Shown here piece by piece: positions 18,427 through 26,774 of a stretch of 64,000 bases of DNA. Made by a program: the position numbers and the translations under genes. The stretch spans positions 62,001 through 126,000 of the forward strand of contig JAIHAL010000004.1 of the NCBI GenBank assembly GCA_020054675.1. Reading direction: 5' to 3'. Numbering within the stretch: the stretch's first letter is position 1; every line of letters starts with the position of its first letter. This DNA comes from Oscillospiraceae bacterium (GTDB lineage: Bacteria > Bacillota > Clostridia > Oscillospirales > Ruminococcaceae). Under the pieces are notes generated by a model. That model did no database searches, was not told where the DNA came from, and saw only the letters and a program-made list of their open reading frames with translations.

Positions 18427-19980
18427 TTAATCAACTATCGGAATTAAAATCATTCCATGCTGCGAAAGCACTTCGCTTTCAAGCTCGTTTTCCTCCATTA
18501 TTGCGTTTACGGAGGTGCTGTATTTTTTTGCAATATCCCAAACCTCTTCGCCCTCATCGGCAAAATAAAGCTTTAAGGCATAATCCCCTTCCCTTGCTTT
18601 GGATTTCGTCCCGTCAACGCTTATTTCGGAAACTATTTTTGCTTCTGTTATTTCCCTTAACATTCCGGTTATTTTTATTTCGGATTTAAGCTCCACAACA
18701 TTTGTTGAAACCAAATTATACGAACACGATACCACTGCTGCCTTTGCGTCAAAGATACTATAAGGCGAAACCCTGCCAACGTCTATAACATGCTCAAACG
18801 GGATTTCGCTTTCAAGCATAACCGGTACGCCTTGGTCATTCTTTGCAAGCACAAGATAAAGCACGCTGCCCATTATTTCAATTTGTCCCTTATCCGATAA
18901 AATCCTTGATATTATGTTGTTTATTTTGCTCCAAACGTCATATATCCGCTCAATATTGCCATCCTTGTATTCAACGCTTGCTCTGGACAAATGGCTTTCG
19001 CAGAACTGTCTTGGGAATTTCTCTATTCTTGCGTTTGAAAATTCACATTCGCATGGATATGTAGTCGAATAGGCATCCGTAACTATATCTGCAATCGCAT
19101 TTCTTGCCGCAATGCAGTTTATCAAAAGCATCAGTTCACATTCAAGCAGCTTGTTCTCACCATCCGCATTTGCTTTCGGAATAATTTCGCAGCTTATTGG
19201 AGTGACATCCGCAATGCTTTCAAAGCGGTCATCTATGCCGTTCATATCCATAATCTGGCTGAAAGGAACCGTAAACTGCATTGCCTCCAAACTGTCCGCC
19301 CCGTCTTTTTGGCATGAGTAAAGCAGATTAACCTGTGCCTCCCCTTTTACCATTACCTTATTGGCAATTATTTTTTTGTCAAAGCTCGGAATTACGGCAT
19401 CGCTTCTTATTATGCTTATAACTTCCGGCTTTGAATATCCAAGGTCGATTTCTTCTGTTACGGTTATACGCTTTTCTGCAAAAATTTTCTTTGAGGCGTG
19501 CTCAAACGGAGTCTTTTTAAGCTGCACATTCATTCCGTAAGCATCGCATATGATGTTTTGCTTTTGCTCATGGCATGCACGGATTTTTACCGAAACCGCT
19601 CCCCTTAAATCAAGCCTGCGCTGGTTTACCGCCCTGCAATTTACATAATCGGTCTTAGGTCTTAAAACAATCTCCGGATTCTCAACCGTCTTGCCCAAAT
19701 CAACGGTCTTTGAATAGTTCATCTTTTGCTCAACACAGTTTACAGCGCTGCTTCCCTCGGAGCAGTAAAGTATTTTTATGCACACCGCCAAATCATAGCA
19801 CAATTTGTCCCCCGATACGGAACACGAAACAATCATAGGCTCCAATCGGCATTTTATCAGCCTGAATATATCGGGATAATAATCCGGCAAAATGCAGTCC
19901 AATTCAACCGACTGCTCCTGTACGCTGTCAAATATCACCTCGTTTGCCGCCAATATTTCACGGTTAACTTTAAAATCCAT
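18427..19980 (-). CDS. DUF3794 (SPOCS) and LysM domain sporulation protein
   Basis: The 517-residue protein has several SPOCS/DUF3794 repeats (the N-terminal MDFKVNREILAANEVIFDS, VELDCILPDYYPDI, a second near IDLGYSKPEVISI) and a C-terminal LysM at about residues 470-515 (YALKLYFADEGEEVWDIAKK, ending in GMILIPIVD). This pairing is found in spore-forming Clostridia and is linked to spore coat or cortex assembly, with LysM binding peptidoglycan. No signal peptide is seen, which fits a mother-cell protein. AGGAGG lies just before the ATG. Its place directly before spoIVA supports the sporulation role. Confidence 0.85.
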   Translation of the reverse strand: MDFKVNREILAANEVIFDSVQEQSVELDCILPDYYPDIFRLIKCRLEPMIVSCSVSGDKLCYDLAVCIKILYCSEGSSAVNCVEQKMNYSKTVDLGKTVENPEIVLRPKTDYVNCRAVNQRRLDLRGAVSVKIRACHEQKQNIICDAYGMNVQLKKTPFEHASKKIFAEKRITVTEEIDLGYSKPEVISIIRSDAVIPSFDKKIIANKVMVKGEAQVNLLYSCQKDGADSLEAMQFTVPFSQIMDMNGIDDRFESIADVTPISCEIIPKANADGENKLLECELMLLINCIAARNAIADIVTDAYSTTYPCECEFSNARIEKFPRQFCESHLSRASVEYKDGNIERIYDVWSKINNIISRILSDKGQIEIMGSVLYLVLAKNDQGVPVMLESEIPFEHVIDVGRVSPYSIFDAKAAVVSCSYNLVSTNVVELKSEIKITGMLREITEAKIVSEISVDGTKSKAREGDYALKLYFADEGEEVWDIAKKYSTSVNAIMEENELESEVLSQHGMILIPIVD

Positions 19981-20130
19981 ATTTTCCTCCTATCGCCTTT
20001 TCTAAGGCTAAATAAAATTTTAACGCAAGGGCTTATACCACCGGCTTTGCTAAAACATTTATATTCATTTTGCAACGCTTGTATGCACACAGATTTTTTT
20101 AAAAAGACAAATTTATTTTTAAAAAAGCCC

Positions 20131-20159
20131 TTGATATTTTTTTGAATTTATTATACAAT
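20131..20159 (+). promoter_or_regulatory. Sigma-A promoter for the alpha-xylosidase gene
   Basis: TTGATA (20131-20136), 17-base spacer, TACAAT (20154-20159), 31 bases before the ATG at 20191. No catabolite-responsive element was recognised nearby. Confidence 0.7.
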
Positions 20160-20190
20160 GTAATCAATTACATAAGGAGGTTTAAGCTAT

Positions 20191-22530
20191 ATGAAATTTT
20201 CAGACGGCTTTTGGTTAAATCAAAAAGGCTTTGAAGTAAATTATGCAAGCGAAGCCTATGAAACGGTTGCAAATGAAGACTCCATCTCAATCCTTGCAAC
20301 ACCGTACCACATTTCAAACAGAGGGCAGACCCTTGCCGGGCCCATTCTTGACATTAATTTTTCGTCCAAAAATGAAAACGTTATCAAAGTGACGATAGAC
20401 CACTACAAAGGCGTTTTAAACAAGGGGCCGCGCTTTGAAATCAATGAGGATAAAAATTTTAAGCCGCAAATCATAAACAATGAGGATTATGCCGAGCTTA
20501 TTTCGGGAAAGACACGCGTCCGCATAAGCAAAAAAGGCGGCTGGCTTGTTGAATACTTTTACGGCGACAAAAAACTCACTTCATCCGGATGGAGAACCAC
20601 TTCCGTGATAAAAGAAGACAAATTGAGAATGCAAAAACGCCTTGATTTTGCGGCTGCTGATGAATTCTGGTCATACCCGCAGGAGGCCGTGACTTCCTAT
20701 ATCCGCGAGCAGCTCTCGCTTTCCGTAGGCGAATGCATTTACGGCTTTGGCGAAAAATTTTCAACCTTTGTAAAAAACGGCCAAACCGTTGAAATTTGGA
20801 ATTCCGACGGCGGAACCTGCTCCGAACAAAGCTACAAATCAATCCCTTTCTATGTTTCTTCAAGGGAATACGGCGTATTTGTAAACCATCCCGAAAAGGT
20901 TTCATTTGAAGTTGCTTCCGAAACGGTTTCAAGGGTATCTTTTTCTGTTCCCGGGGAACATCTTGAATATTTTATCATCGGCGGAGAAAATCTTACAGAG
21001 GTAATTTCCAATTACACAACACTTACCGGAAAGCCTGCACTTCCGCCTGCGTTTACTTTTGGGCTTTGGCTTACAACTTCATTCACAACAAAGTACGACG
21101 AGGAAACGGTAACCTCATTCATTGACGGAATGGCTGAAAGAAAAATCCCATTGCAGGTATTCCATTTTGACTGCTTCTGGATGAAAGAATACGAATGGTG
21201 CAATTTTGAATGGGATACAAGGCAATTCCCGGACCCCAAGGGAATGCTTTCAAGGCTCAAACAAAAAGGCCTGTCCATATGCGTTTGGATAAATCCGTAC
21301 ATTGCTCAGCGTTCAAAGCTTTTTGACGAGGGCGTAAAGGGAGGATATTTCATTAAAAATCCCGACGGAAGCGTTTTCCAGACTGATATGTGGCAGCCGG
21401 GAATGGCAATAGTGGATTTTACAAACCCCGCCGCCTGCGAATGGTATGCCTCAAAGCTGCGCGTGCTCTGCGAAATGGGTGTTGATTGCTTTAAAACCGA
21501 CTTCGGCGAAAGGATTCCCACCAAGGCGGTTTACTTTGACGGTTCCGACCCGGTTAAAATGCACAACTACTATACATACCTCTACAATCAGACGGTATTC
21601 AATGTTCTCAAAGAATATTACGGCGAAAATAAAGCTTGTCTTTTTGCAAGAAGTGCAACCGCCGGAAGCCAGAAATTCCCTGTACACTGGGGCGGCGACT
21701 GTACGGCCGAATATTCCTCAATGGCGGAAACAATCCGCGGAGGACTTTCTCTTTGCCTTTCCGGCTTTGGATATTTCAGCCACGACATAAGCGGATTTGA
21801 ATCTACCGCAACTCCGGATATTTACAAGCGCTGGGCGGCATTCGGACTCTTCTCATCCCACAGCAGGCTGCATGGAAATTCCTCATACCGTGTTCCGTGG
21901 CTCTTTGACGAAGAATCCTGCGATGTTTTAAGATTCTTCACAGAGCTTAAAGGAAAGCTTATGCCGTACATCTTTGCCCAAGCGGTAAAAACTTCAACGG
22001 TTGGAATACCCATGATGAGGGCTATGGTAATGGAATATGCAAGCGACCCTGCATGCCTTTATCTTGACAAGCAATATATGTTTGGCGACAACATCCTTGT
22101 TGCCCCGATTTTAAACGAAACAGGCGATGCTGAATACTATCTGCCGGAAGGCACATGGACAAATATTATCTCCGGCAAGGAAATTAAGGGCGGAAGGTAC
22201 ATAAGAGAAAAGCATGATTACTTCTCTATTCCCGCGCTTGCAAAGCCAAATTCAATAGTGGCTTACGGAGATTTCAAAGGCAATTTTGAATATGATTACC
22301 TCGACGGCGCAAACTTTGTAATTTATGCCCTTGAAGACGGGAAAACGGCCTCCACAACCGTTTACGACAAGGATGCAAACAAAATATTTGAGCTTTCGGC
22401 AACAAGAAAGGGAAATAAAATTCAAATCACCCATACTCCCACTGAAAAAGCCTTTACAGTAACTGTTTCCAACGGCCCGTCCGCAAAAATTTCACCAAAC
22501 AGCCACGAAGCTATCGAAATAAATCTTTAA
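20191..22530 (+). CDS. yicI: GH31 alpha-xylosidase (YicI/XylS type)
   Basis: The 779-residue enzyme matches YicI-type GH31 alpha-xylosidases in length and motifs. The predicted nucleophile is Asp437 in KTDFGE and the acid/base is Asp503 in HWGGDCTAEY; the 66-residue spacing equals that of E. coli YicI (Asp416 and Asp482). FHFDCFWMKEYEWCNFEWD is the family substrate loop. It releases alpha-linked xylose, for example from isoprimeverose derived from xyloglucan. There is no signal peptide, so it acts on imported oligosaccharides. AAGGAGG stands before the ATG. It is a single-gene unit with its own promoter and terminator, next to the convergent glycogen genes. Confidence 0.92.
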   Translation: MKFSDGFWLNQKGFEVNYASEAYETVANEDSISILATPYHISNRGQTLAGPILDINFSSKNENVIKVTIDHYKGVLNKGPRFEINEDKNFKPQIINNEDYAELISGKTRVRISKKGGWLVEYFYGDKKLTSSGWRTTSVIKEDKLRMQKRLDFAAADEFWSYPQEAVTSYIREQLSLSVGECIYGFGEKFSTFVKNGQTVEIWNSDGGTCSEQSYKSIPFYVSSREYGVFVNHPEKVSFEVASETVSRVSFSVPGEHLEYFIIGGENLTEVISNYTTLTGKPALPPAFTFGLWLTTSFTTKYDEETVTSFIDGMAERKIPLQVFHFDCFWMKEYEWCNFEWDTRQFPDPKGMLSRLKQKGLSICVWINPYIAQRSKLFDEGVKGGYFIKNPDGSVFQTDMWQPGMAIVDFTNPAACEWYASKLRVLCEMGVDCFKTDFGERIPTKAVYFDGSDPVKMHNYYTYLYNQTVFNVLKEYYGENKACLFARSATAGSQKFPVHWGGDCTAEYSSMAETIRGGLSLCLSGFGYFSHDISGFESTATPDIYKRWAAFGLFSSHSRLHGNSSYRVPWLFDEESCDVLRFFTELKGKLMPYIFAQAVKTSTVGIPMMRAMVMEYASDPACLYLDKQYMFGDNILVAPILNETGDAEYYLPEGTWTNIISGKEIKGGRYIREKHDYFSIPALAKPNSIVAYGDFKGNFEYDYLDGANFVIYALEDGKTASTTVYDKDANKIFELSATRKGNKIQITHTPTEKAFTVTVSNGPSAKISPNSHEAIEINL

Positions 22531-22543
22531 TACCCCATAAAAC

Positions 22544-22588
22544 AAACCATCCGTCAAGACTGCTGTAAACAGTCTTGACGGATGGTTT
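22544..22588. terminator. Long terminator between yicI and the glycogen genes
   Basis: A 19-base-pair perfect stem (left arm 22544-22562, right arm 22570-22588) with a 7-base loop ends in T residues on the plus strand and in a T-rich tract on the minus strand. It serves both convergent units. Confidence 0.85.
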
Positions 22589-22600
22589 TATTCTTAAATT

Positions 22601-22798
22601 TTATTTACCACGATACTTGCTTGCAAATGCATTAAACCAAAGCACAATAATTATTATGCATCCCAAAGCAATTGGTTTAAGTATTGACGGAAGTATTCCC
22701 TGCCCCGAAAGAACCAGAACAACCACCATTACGGCTATTACGGAAAGCTGGGTTATGTAGGCCGTTAAAAACTTTTTAAACTCTTTATCCTTATCCAA
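22601..22798 (-). CDS. Small two-segment membrane protein
   Basis: The 65-residue product has a charged start (MDKDKEFKKFL) and two hydrophobic segments (about residues 15-33 and 38-58), ending in YRGK. It is not a family I recognise. The start is TTG at 22798 with GGAGGG eight bases upstream. It follows glgA by 19 bases and is likely the last gene of that transcript, but nothing in it points to glycogen metabolism. Confidence 0.65.
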   Translation of the reverse strand: MDKDKEFKKFLTAYITQLSVIAVMVVVLVLSGQGILPSILKPIALGCIIIIVLWFNAFASKYRGK

Positions 22799-22817
22799 CG
22801 CAAACCCTCCGGAAATT

Positions 22818-24239
22818 TTAATATTCTCCCGTCAGTTCCCTGTAAAGCCCAAGATAAAGCTCCGCCGAATGTCCCCAGCTGAAGTCCTGCCTCATGGCGT
22901 GGGAAACAAGCTTGCCCCACTGCATCCTCTTATCGTAATACTCCTTTGCCCTCCTGCAAGCGTCAAGCATGTCATGAGCATTATAACTCTTAAACGTAAA
23001 TCCGTTCCCGCCTTTTTCACCGGCATCCTTAATGCTGTCGCGCAGACCTCCGGTTTCCCTTACAATCGGGATTGTGCCATACCTTAACGCGACCATTTGT
23101 GCAAGGCCGCAAGGCTCGCTTTGAGATGGCATCAGGAACATATCCGCTCCCGCATAAATCTTCCTTGCAAGTTCAGGAACAAATCCAAGCGTAACGCTTA
23201 CCCTATCGCGATAGCGCCATGACATTTCATTAAAAAAATCCTCATAAATTTTTTCGCCTGAACCAAGTATTGCAAATTTATAGCCAAGCGCAAGAATATC
23301 TTCAAAAACGTGCTTTATTAAATCTATTCCCTTATGCGACACAAATCTGGTGACTATTCCGATAACAGGTTCATTGCCCCCGGCAAGGCCCAATTCTTCA
23401 AGAAGCTTTTGCTTGCAGATTGATTTGCCTTTTTTGTCCGATGCCGAAAAATTAGCCGGAATAAACGGGTCGGTTTCAGGATTATAATTATCGGTATCTA
23501 TTCCGTTTAAAAATCCGCAAAGCTTGTACTGTTTCTTGACAAGGATTCTGTCAAGTCCATGAGAAAACCACGGGTCTAAAATTTCCCAAGCATAACTCGG
23601 CGAAACGGTGGTAATCTTATCGGCGCATTCAATTGCACCTTTCATCATATTTACACAGCCGTCATATTCCAAAAGGCTTGAATGGTAAGTAGGAATCCCA
23701 ATTACTTCTTTGATAAGTTCCAAGCCATATTTGCCCTGATATTGTATGTTATGTATCGTAAACACGGTCTTAATATTTTCATATTCCGGCTGGTAGCGGT
23801 AAAAAACATCATAATAAACCGGAACCAAAGCAGTCTGCCAATCATTTGCATTTATTATCTGCGGCATAAAATCAATATGTTTAAGCATTTCAAGTATTGC
23901 CCTTGAAAAGAAAACAAATCTTTCCGCATCATCATAAAAGCCGTACAGGCCATCCCTGCCAAAGTAATATTCATTGTCAAGAAAATAATATGTAACTCCA
24001 TTGACAATAGAAGTCAAAATCCCGCAATACTGCTTTCTCCAAGAAACATCAACCGTAAAATTCGTTATATACGTCATGCTCGCCCTTAAATCGGGTTTTA
24101 TGTTCTTATAGAGCGGCATTACGACGCGGCAGTCATGACCAGCCTTTACAATTGCCGAAGGGAGCGAACCAGCTACATCCGCAAGTCCGCCTGATGCCGC
24201 AAAAGGAAGAGCCTCGCTTGCTGCATATAAAATCCTCAA
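22818..24239 (-). CDS. glgA: Glycogen synthase (ADP-glucose, GT5)
   Basis: The 473-residue cytoplasmic enzyme adds glucose from ADP-glucose to alpha-1,4-glucan. The ADP-glucose site appears at residues 14-22 as FAASGGLADV (family K-x-G-G-L with Ala-Ser in place of Lys-Thr), NANDWQTALVP and FTIHNIQYQG are present, and the C-terminal GT-B half has MPSQSEPCGLAQM. It sits downstream of glgD but has its own promoter (24296-24324) in a 138-base gap, so it can be expressed apart from glgBCD. Confidence 0.95.
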   Translation of the reverse strand: MRILYAASEALPFAASGGLADVAGSLPSAIVKAGHDCRVVMPLYKNIKPDLRASMTYITNFTVDVSWRKQYCGILTSIVNGVTYYFLDNEYYFGRDGLYGFYDDAERFVFFSRAILEMLKHIDFMPQIINANDWQTALVPVYYDVFYRYQPEYENIKTVFTIHNIQYQGKYGLELIKEVIGIPTYHSSLLEYDGCVNMMKGAIECADKITTVSPSYAWEILDPWFSHGLDRILVKKQYKLCGFLNGIDTDNYNPETDPFIPANFSASDKKGKSICKQKLLEELGLAGGNEPVIGIVTRFVSHKGIDLIKHVFEDILALGYKFAILGSGEKIYEDFFNEMSWRYRDRVSVTLGFVPELARKIYAGADMFLMPSQSEPCGLAQMVALRYGTIPIVRETGGLRDSIKDAGEKGGNGFTFKSYNAHDMLDACRRAKEYYDKRMQWGKLVSHAMRQDFSWGHSAELYLGLYRELTGEY

Positions 24240-24295
24240 TATTTTTCATTCCTTTCCCAAAAGAAATAAAACATCCGCAAAACCAGCTTAAATTC

Positions 24296-24324
24296 ATTAT
24301 AAAACAATTTTTATTAAAAAGCAA
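24296..24324 (-). promoter_or_regulatory. Sigma-A promoter for glgA
   Basis: TTGCTT (24324-24319), 17-base spacer, TATAAT (24301-24296) on the minus strand, 57 bases before the glgA start. It gives glgA a second entry point besides the glgB promoter. Confidence 0.65.
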
Positions 24325-24377
24325 TTGACACATGGAATAAATTTACAATATTTTCTATTTAATTTATAGCAATTTCG

Positions 24378-25502
24378 CTATATTGAAGCTCCCTTTCCGA
24401 CAAAAAGAGGATAGAATTGCGAGCCGGTAAGCAATCTGTAATTTCCTATTGCAACATTTTTATCCGTTATTACATAGTTAATATCGCATTTTTGCCCTAT
24501 TTCGGTATCCTGCATAAGAATTGAATTTTTAACAACCGCACCCTTGCCAACCTTTACTCCTCTGAAAAGCACAGAATTTTCAACCGTGCCCTCAATTATG
24601 CATCCGTCGGCAATAAGCGAATTTTTAACCGAGGACTCAAATCCAAATTTTGCGGGAGCACTGTCGCGAATTTTTGTATAAATAGGAGTTTCCTCCAAAA
24701 AGAGCTTCTCACGCACCCTTGGGTCAAGCAATGCCATATTGGCCTTATAATAGCTGTTCATGCTGTCTATTTTGCTGAAATATCTATCATGCCTGTATCC
24801 GATGACTTTATAATCCCTTACCCTTGCCTGCAAAACATCCCTTTCAAAGCTGTAAAGGCTTCTGCTCATAGCCTCCATTACAATATTTTTAAGGAATTTC
24901 TTTGAAATAACATACATATTAAGGCTTACATCGCAGGCACCGCTTATTTGAGGATTTATGAGAACATCATATATCCTGCCGTCCTCATTTACGGCAAAAA
25001 CGGTTGCGCACTTTGCCTGTTCCATTGAAACTATGCATCTTCCGTATACAACGGTAATATCGGCAAGGGATTCAATATGCTTTTTTAATACTTCTTCATA
25101 ATCTATCGTAGTAACAATATCGCAGTCGCTTAGCAGAACATAGTCGGCAATGGAATTTTCAACAAAATCCCATATGCCGTAAAGGGCTTCAAGTCTGCCG
25201 CGGTACATTCCGCTGCCCACATGGCTGAATGGCGGCAGGAGATGCAATCCGCCTTTTTTCCTTGCAAGGTCCCATTCCCTCCCTGAACCAAGATGGTCAA
25301 GAAGCGATTGATAGTTTGATTTCGTAATTACGCCAACCTCGTCAATTCCCGAATTAACCATATTTGAAAGCGGAAAGTCTATGAGCCTGTATCTTCCGCC
25401 GAAAAGTATCGAACCCATAGTTCTTGCCTTTGTCAAATCAGCCACATGGCTGTCATGCATATTTGCAAAAATAAGTCCAAGCACACTGCCTCTGTTCGTC
25501 AT
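24378..25502 (-). CDS. glgD: Glucose-1-phosphate adenylyltransferase regulatory subunit GlgD
   Basis: The 374-residue protein has the nucleotidyltransferase fold plus a C-terminal left-handed beta helix. It lacks the canonical GGxGxRLxPLT loop: the equivalent is LIFANMHDSHVADLTKART, while GGRYRLIDFPLSNMVNSGI is kept. This is the pattern of GlgD, the non-catalytic partner that modulates GlgC in Firmicutes. The ATG at 25502 has GGAGG seven bases upstream; it begins 13 bases after the glgC stop, and the two are surely cotranscribed. Confidence 0.94.
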   Translation of the reverse strand: MTNRGSVLGLIFANMHDSHVADLTKARTMGSILFGGRYRLIDFPLSNMVNSGIDEVGVITKSNYQSLLDHLGSGREWDLARKKGGLHLLPPFSHVGSGMYRGRLEALYGIWDFVENSIADYVLLSDCDIVTTIDYEEVLKKHIESLADITVVYGRCIVSMEQAKCATVFAVNEDGRIYDVLINPQISGACDVSLNMYVISKKFLKNIVMEAMSRSLYSFERDVLQARVRDYKVIGYRHDRYFSKIDSMNSYYKANMALLDPRVREKLFLEETPIYTKIRDSAPAKFGFESSVKNSLIADGCIIEGTVENSVLFRGVKVGKGAVVKNSILMQDTEIGQKCDINYVITDKNVAIGNYRLLTGSQFYPLFVGKGASI

Positions 25503-25515
25503 AATAATTCCTCCG

Positions 25516-26718
25516 TTAAATGCTTTCAGCAATATTTTGCTTTGGAAGAATTCTTGTATTTTCGGAAATGGTCACATTGTGGCCAACTACAGCAATTCCC
25601 CACTCGCTTTTATTTATTATTGATTCCGGCCTTGCCCCTATTACGGCATTTGCTCCGATTGTGCAATCCTCGCCGATAATTGCATATTCAACCACAGCTC
25701 CGGATTTAATGACCGAACCCGGCATGATTATGCTGTCCCTGACTATTGCGCCCTCCTCTATTGTAACTCCCGGGGAAATTACAGAAAAATCGACACTTCC
25801 ATAAACTACTGCGCCCTCGCATATCATGGAGTTTTCAACCACTGCATTCGGGCCTATGTACTGTGGAGGCATTATGGGATTTCTTGCGTATATTTTCCAC
25901 ACAGGGTCATAAAGATCAATCGGTATATTGGGATTTAAAAGGTCCATATTTGCCTCCCAAAGGCTGTCGATTGTTCCGACATCCTTCCAATAGCCTTCAA
26001 AAGGATAGGCAACCATTTTTTGCCCGTCTTTAAGCATTGTGGGAATAATGTCCTTTCCAAAATCCTTTGTAGCATTTTCATCATTTTCATTTTCAATAAG
26101 ATATTTTTTAAGCTTCTCCCAGTTGAATATATAAATGCCCATTGAGGCAAGAGTTGATTTCGGCTGTTTTGGCTTTTCCTCAAAATCCACAATCACGCTG
26201 TCCTCATTTGCCGTCATAATGCCGAAACGCGGGGCCTCTTCAATTGAAACATTTAAAACAGCTATGGTGCAGTCGGCTTCTTTTTTCTTATGGAAATCCA
26301 GCATTTGCGAATAATCCATCTTATAAATATGGTCACCGGAAAGTATAATCACATATTCCGGTCTGTATCTGTCAACAAAGCTCATATTCTGGTAAATCGC
26401 ATTTGCCGTGCCCTTATACCACTGCGCTCCAAGCGCAGTCTGAAAAGGAGGCAGGCTATGCACTCCGCCGTGGATTTTATCCAAATCCCACGGCTGGCCG
26501 GTTCCTATGTAATCATGGAGAACAAGCGGCTGATACTGGGTAAGGACTCCAACCGTATCAATGCCGGAATTGATGCAGTTTGAAAGCGGAAAATCTATAA
26601 TTCTATATTTCCCGCCATAAGGAACGGCAGGTTTTGCCATATCCTGCGTCAGAGCATAAAGCCTGCTGCCTTGACCTCCCGCAAGCAGCATGGCTACGCA
26701 TTCTTTCTTTACGTACAT
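25516..26718 (-). CDS. glgC: Glucose-1-phosphate adenylyltransferase (ADP-glucose pyrophosphorylase)
   Basis: The 400-residue catalytic subunit makes ADP-glucose from ATP and glucose-1-phosphate, the committed step of glycogen synthesis. The catalytic loop is [14 protein letters not shown], followed by [32 protein letters not shown] is the metal-binding DxD-like region, and EEKP(K)QPK precedes the beta-helix tail. The ATG at 26718 follows GGAGG by seven bases. Order on this strand is glgB, glgC, glgD, then glgA. Confidence 0.96.
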   Translation of the reverse strand: MYVKKECVAMLLAGGQGSRLYALTQDMAKPAVPYGGKYRIIDFPLSNCINSGIDTVGVLTQYQPLVLHDYIGTGQPWDLDKIHGGVHSLPPFQTALGAQWYKGTANAIYQNMSFVDRYRPEYVIILSGDHIYKMDYSQMLDFHKKKEADCTIAVLNVSIEEAPRFGIMTANEDSVIVDFEEKPKQPKSTLASMGIYIFNWEKLKKYLIENENDENATKDFGKDIIPTMLKDGQKMVAYPFEGYWKDVGTIDSLWEANMDLLNPNIPIDLYDPVWKIYARNPIMPPQYIGPNAVVENSMICEGAVVYGSVDFSVISPGVTIEEGAIVRDSIIMPGSVIKSGAVVEYAIIGEDCTIGANAVIGARPESIINKSEWGIAVVGHNVTISENTRILPKQNIAESI

Positions 26719-26774
26719 ATAAATTCCTCCGTTTGGCATGTTTTAAAAAATACATACACGCCGCAAAAATATTT

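Noticed and set aside
19981-20100. Sigma-E promoter before the DUF3794-LysM gene
   Set aside because: GAATATA and GTATAAG occur but do not match sigma-E -35 and -10 boxes at a valid spacing.
22563-22570. Possible riboswitch at the long hairpin after yicI
   Set aside because: It is a simple perfect stem with T tracts between convergent genes, as expected for a terminator.
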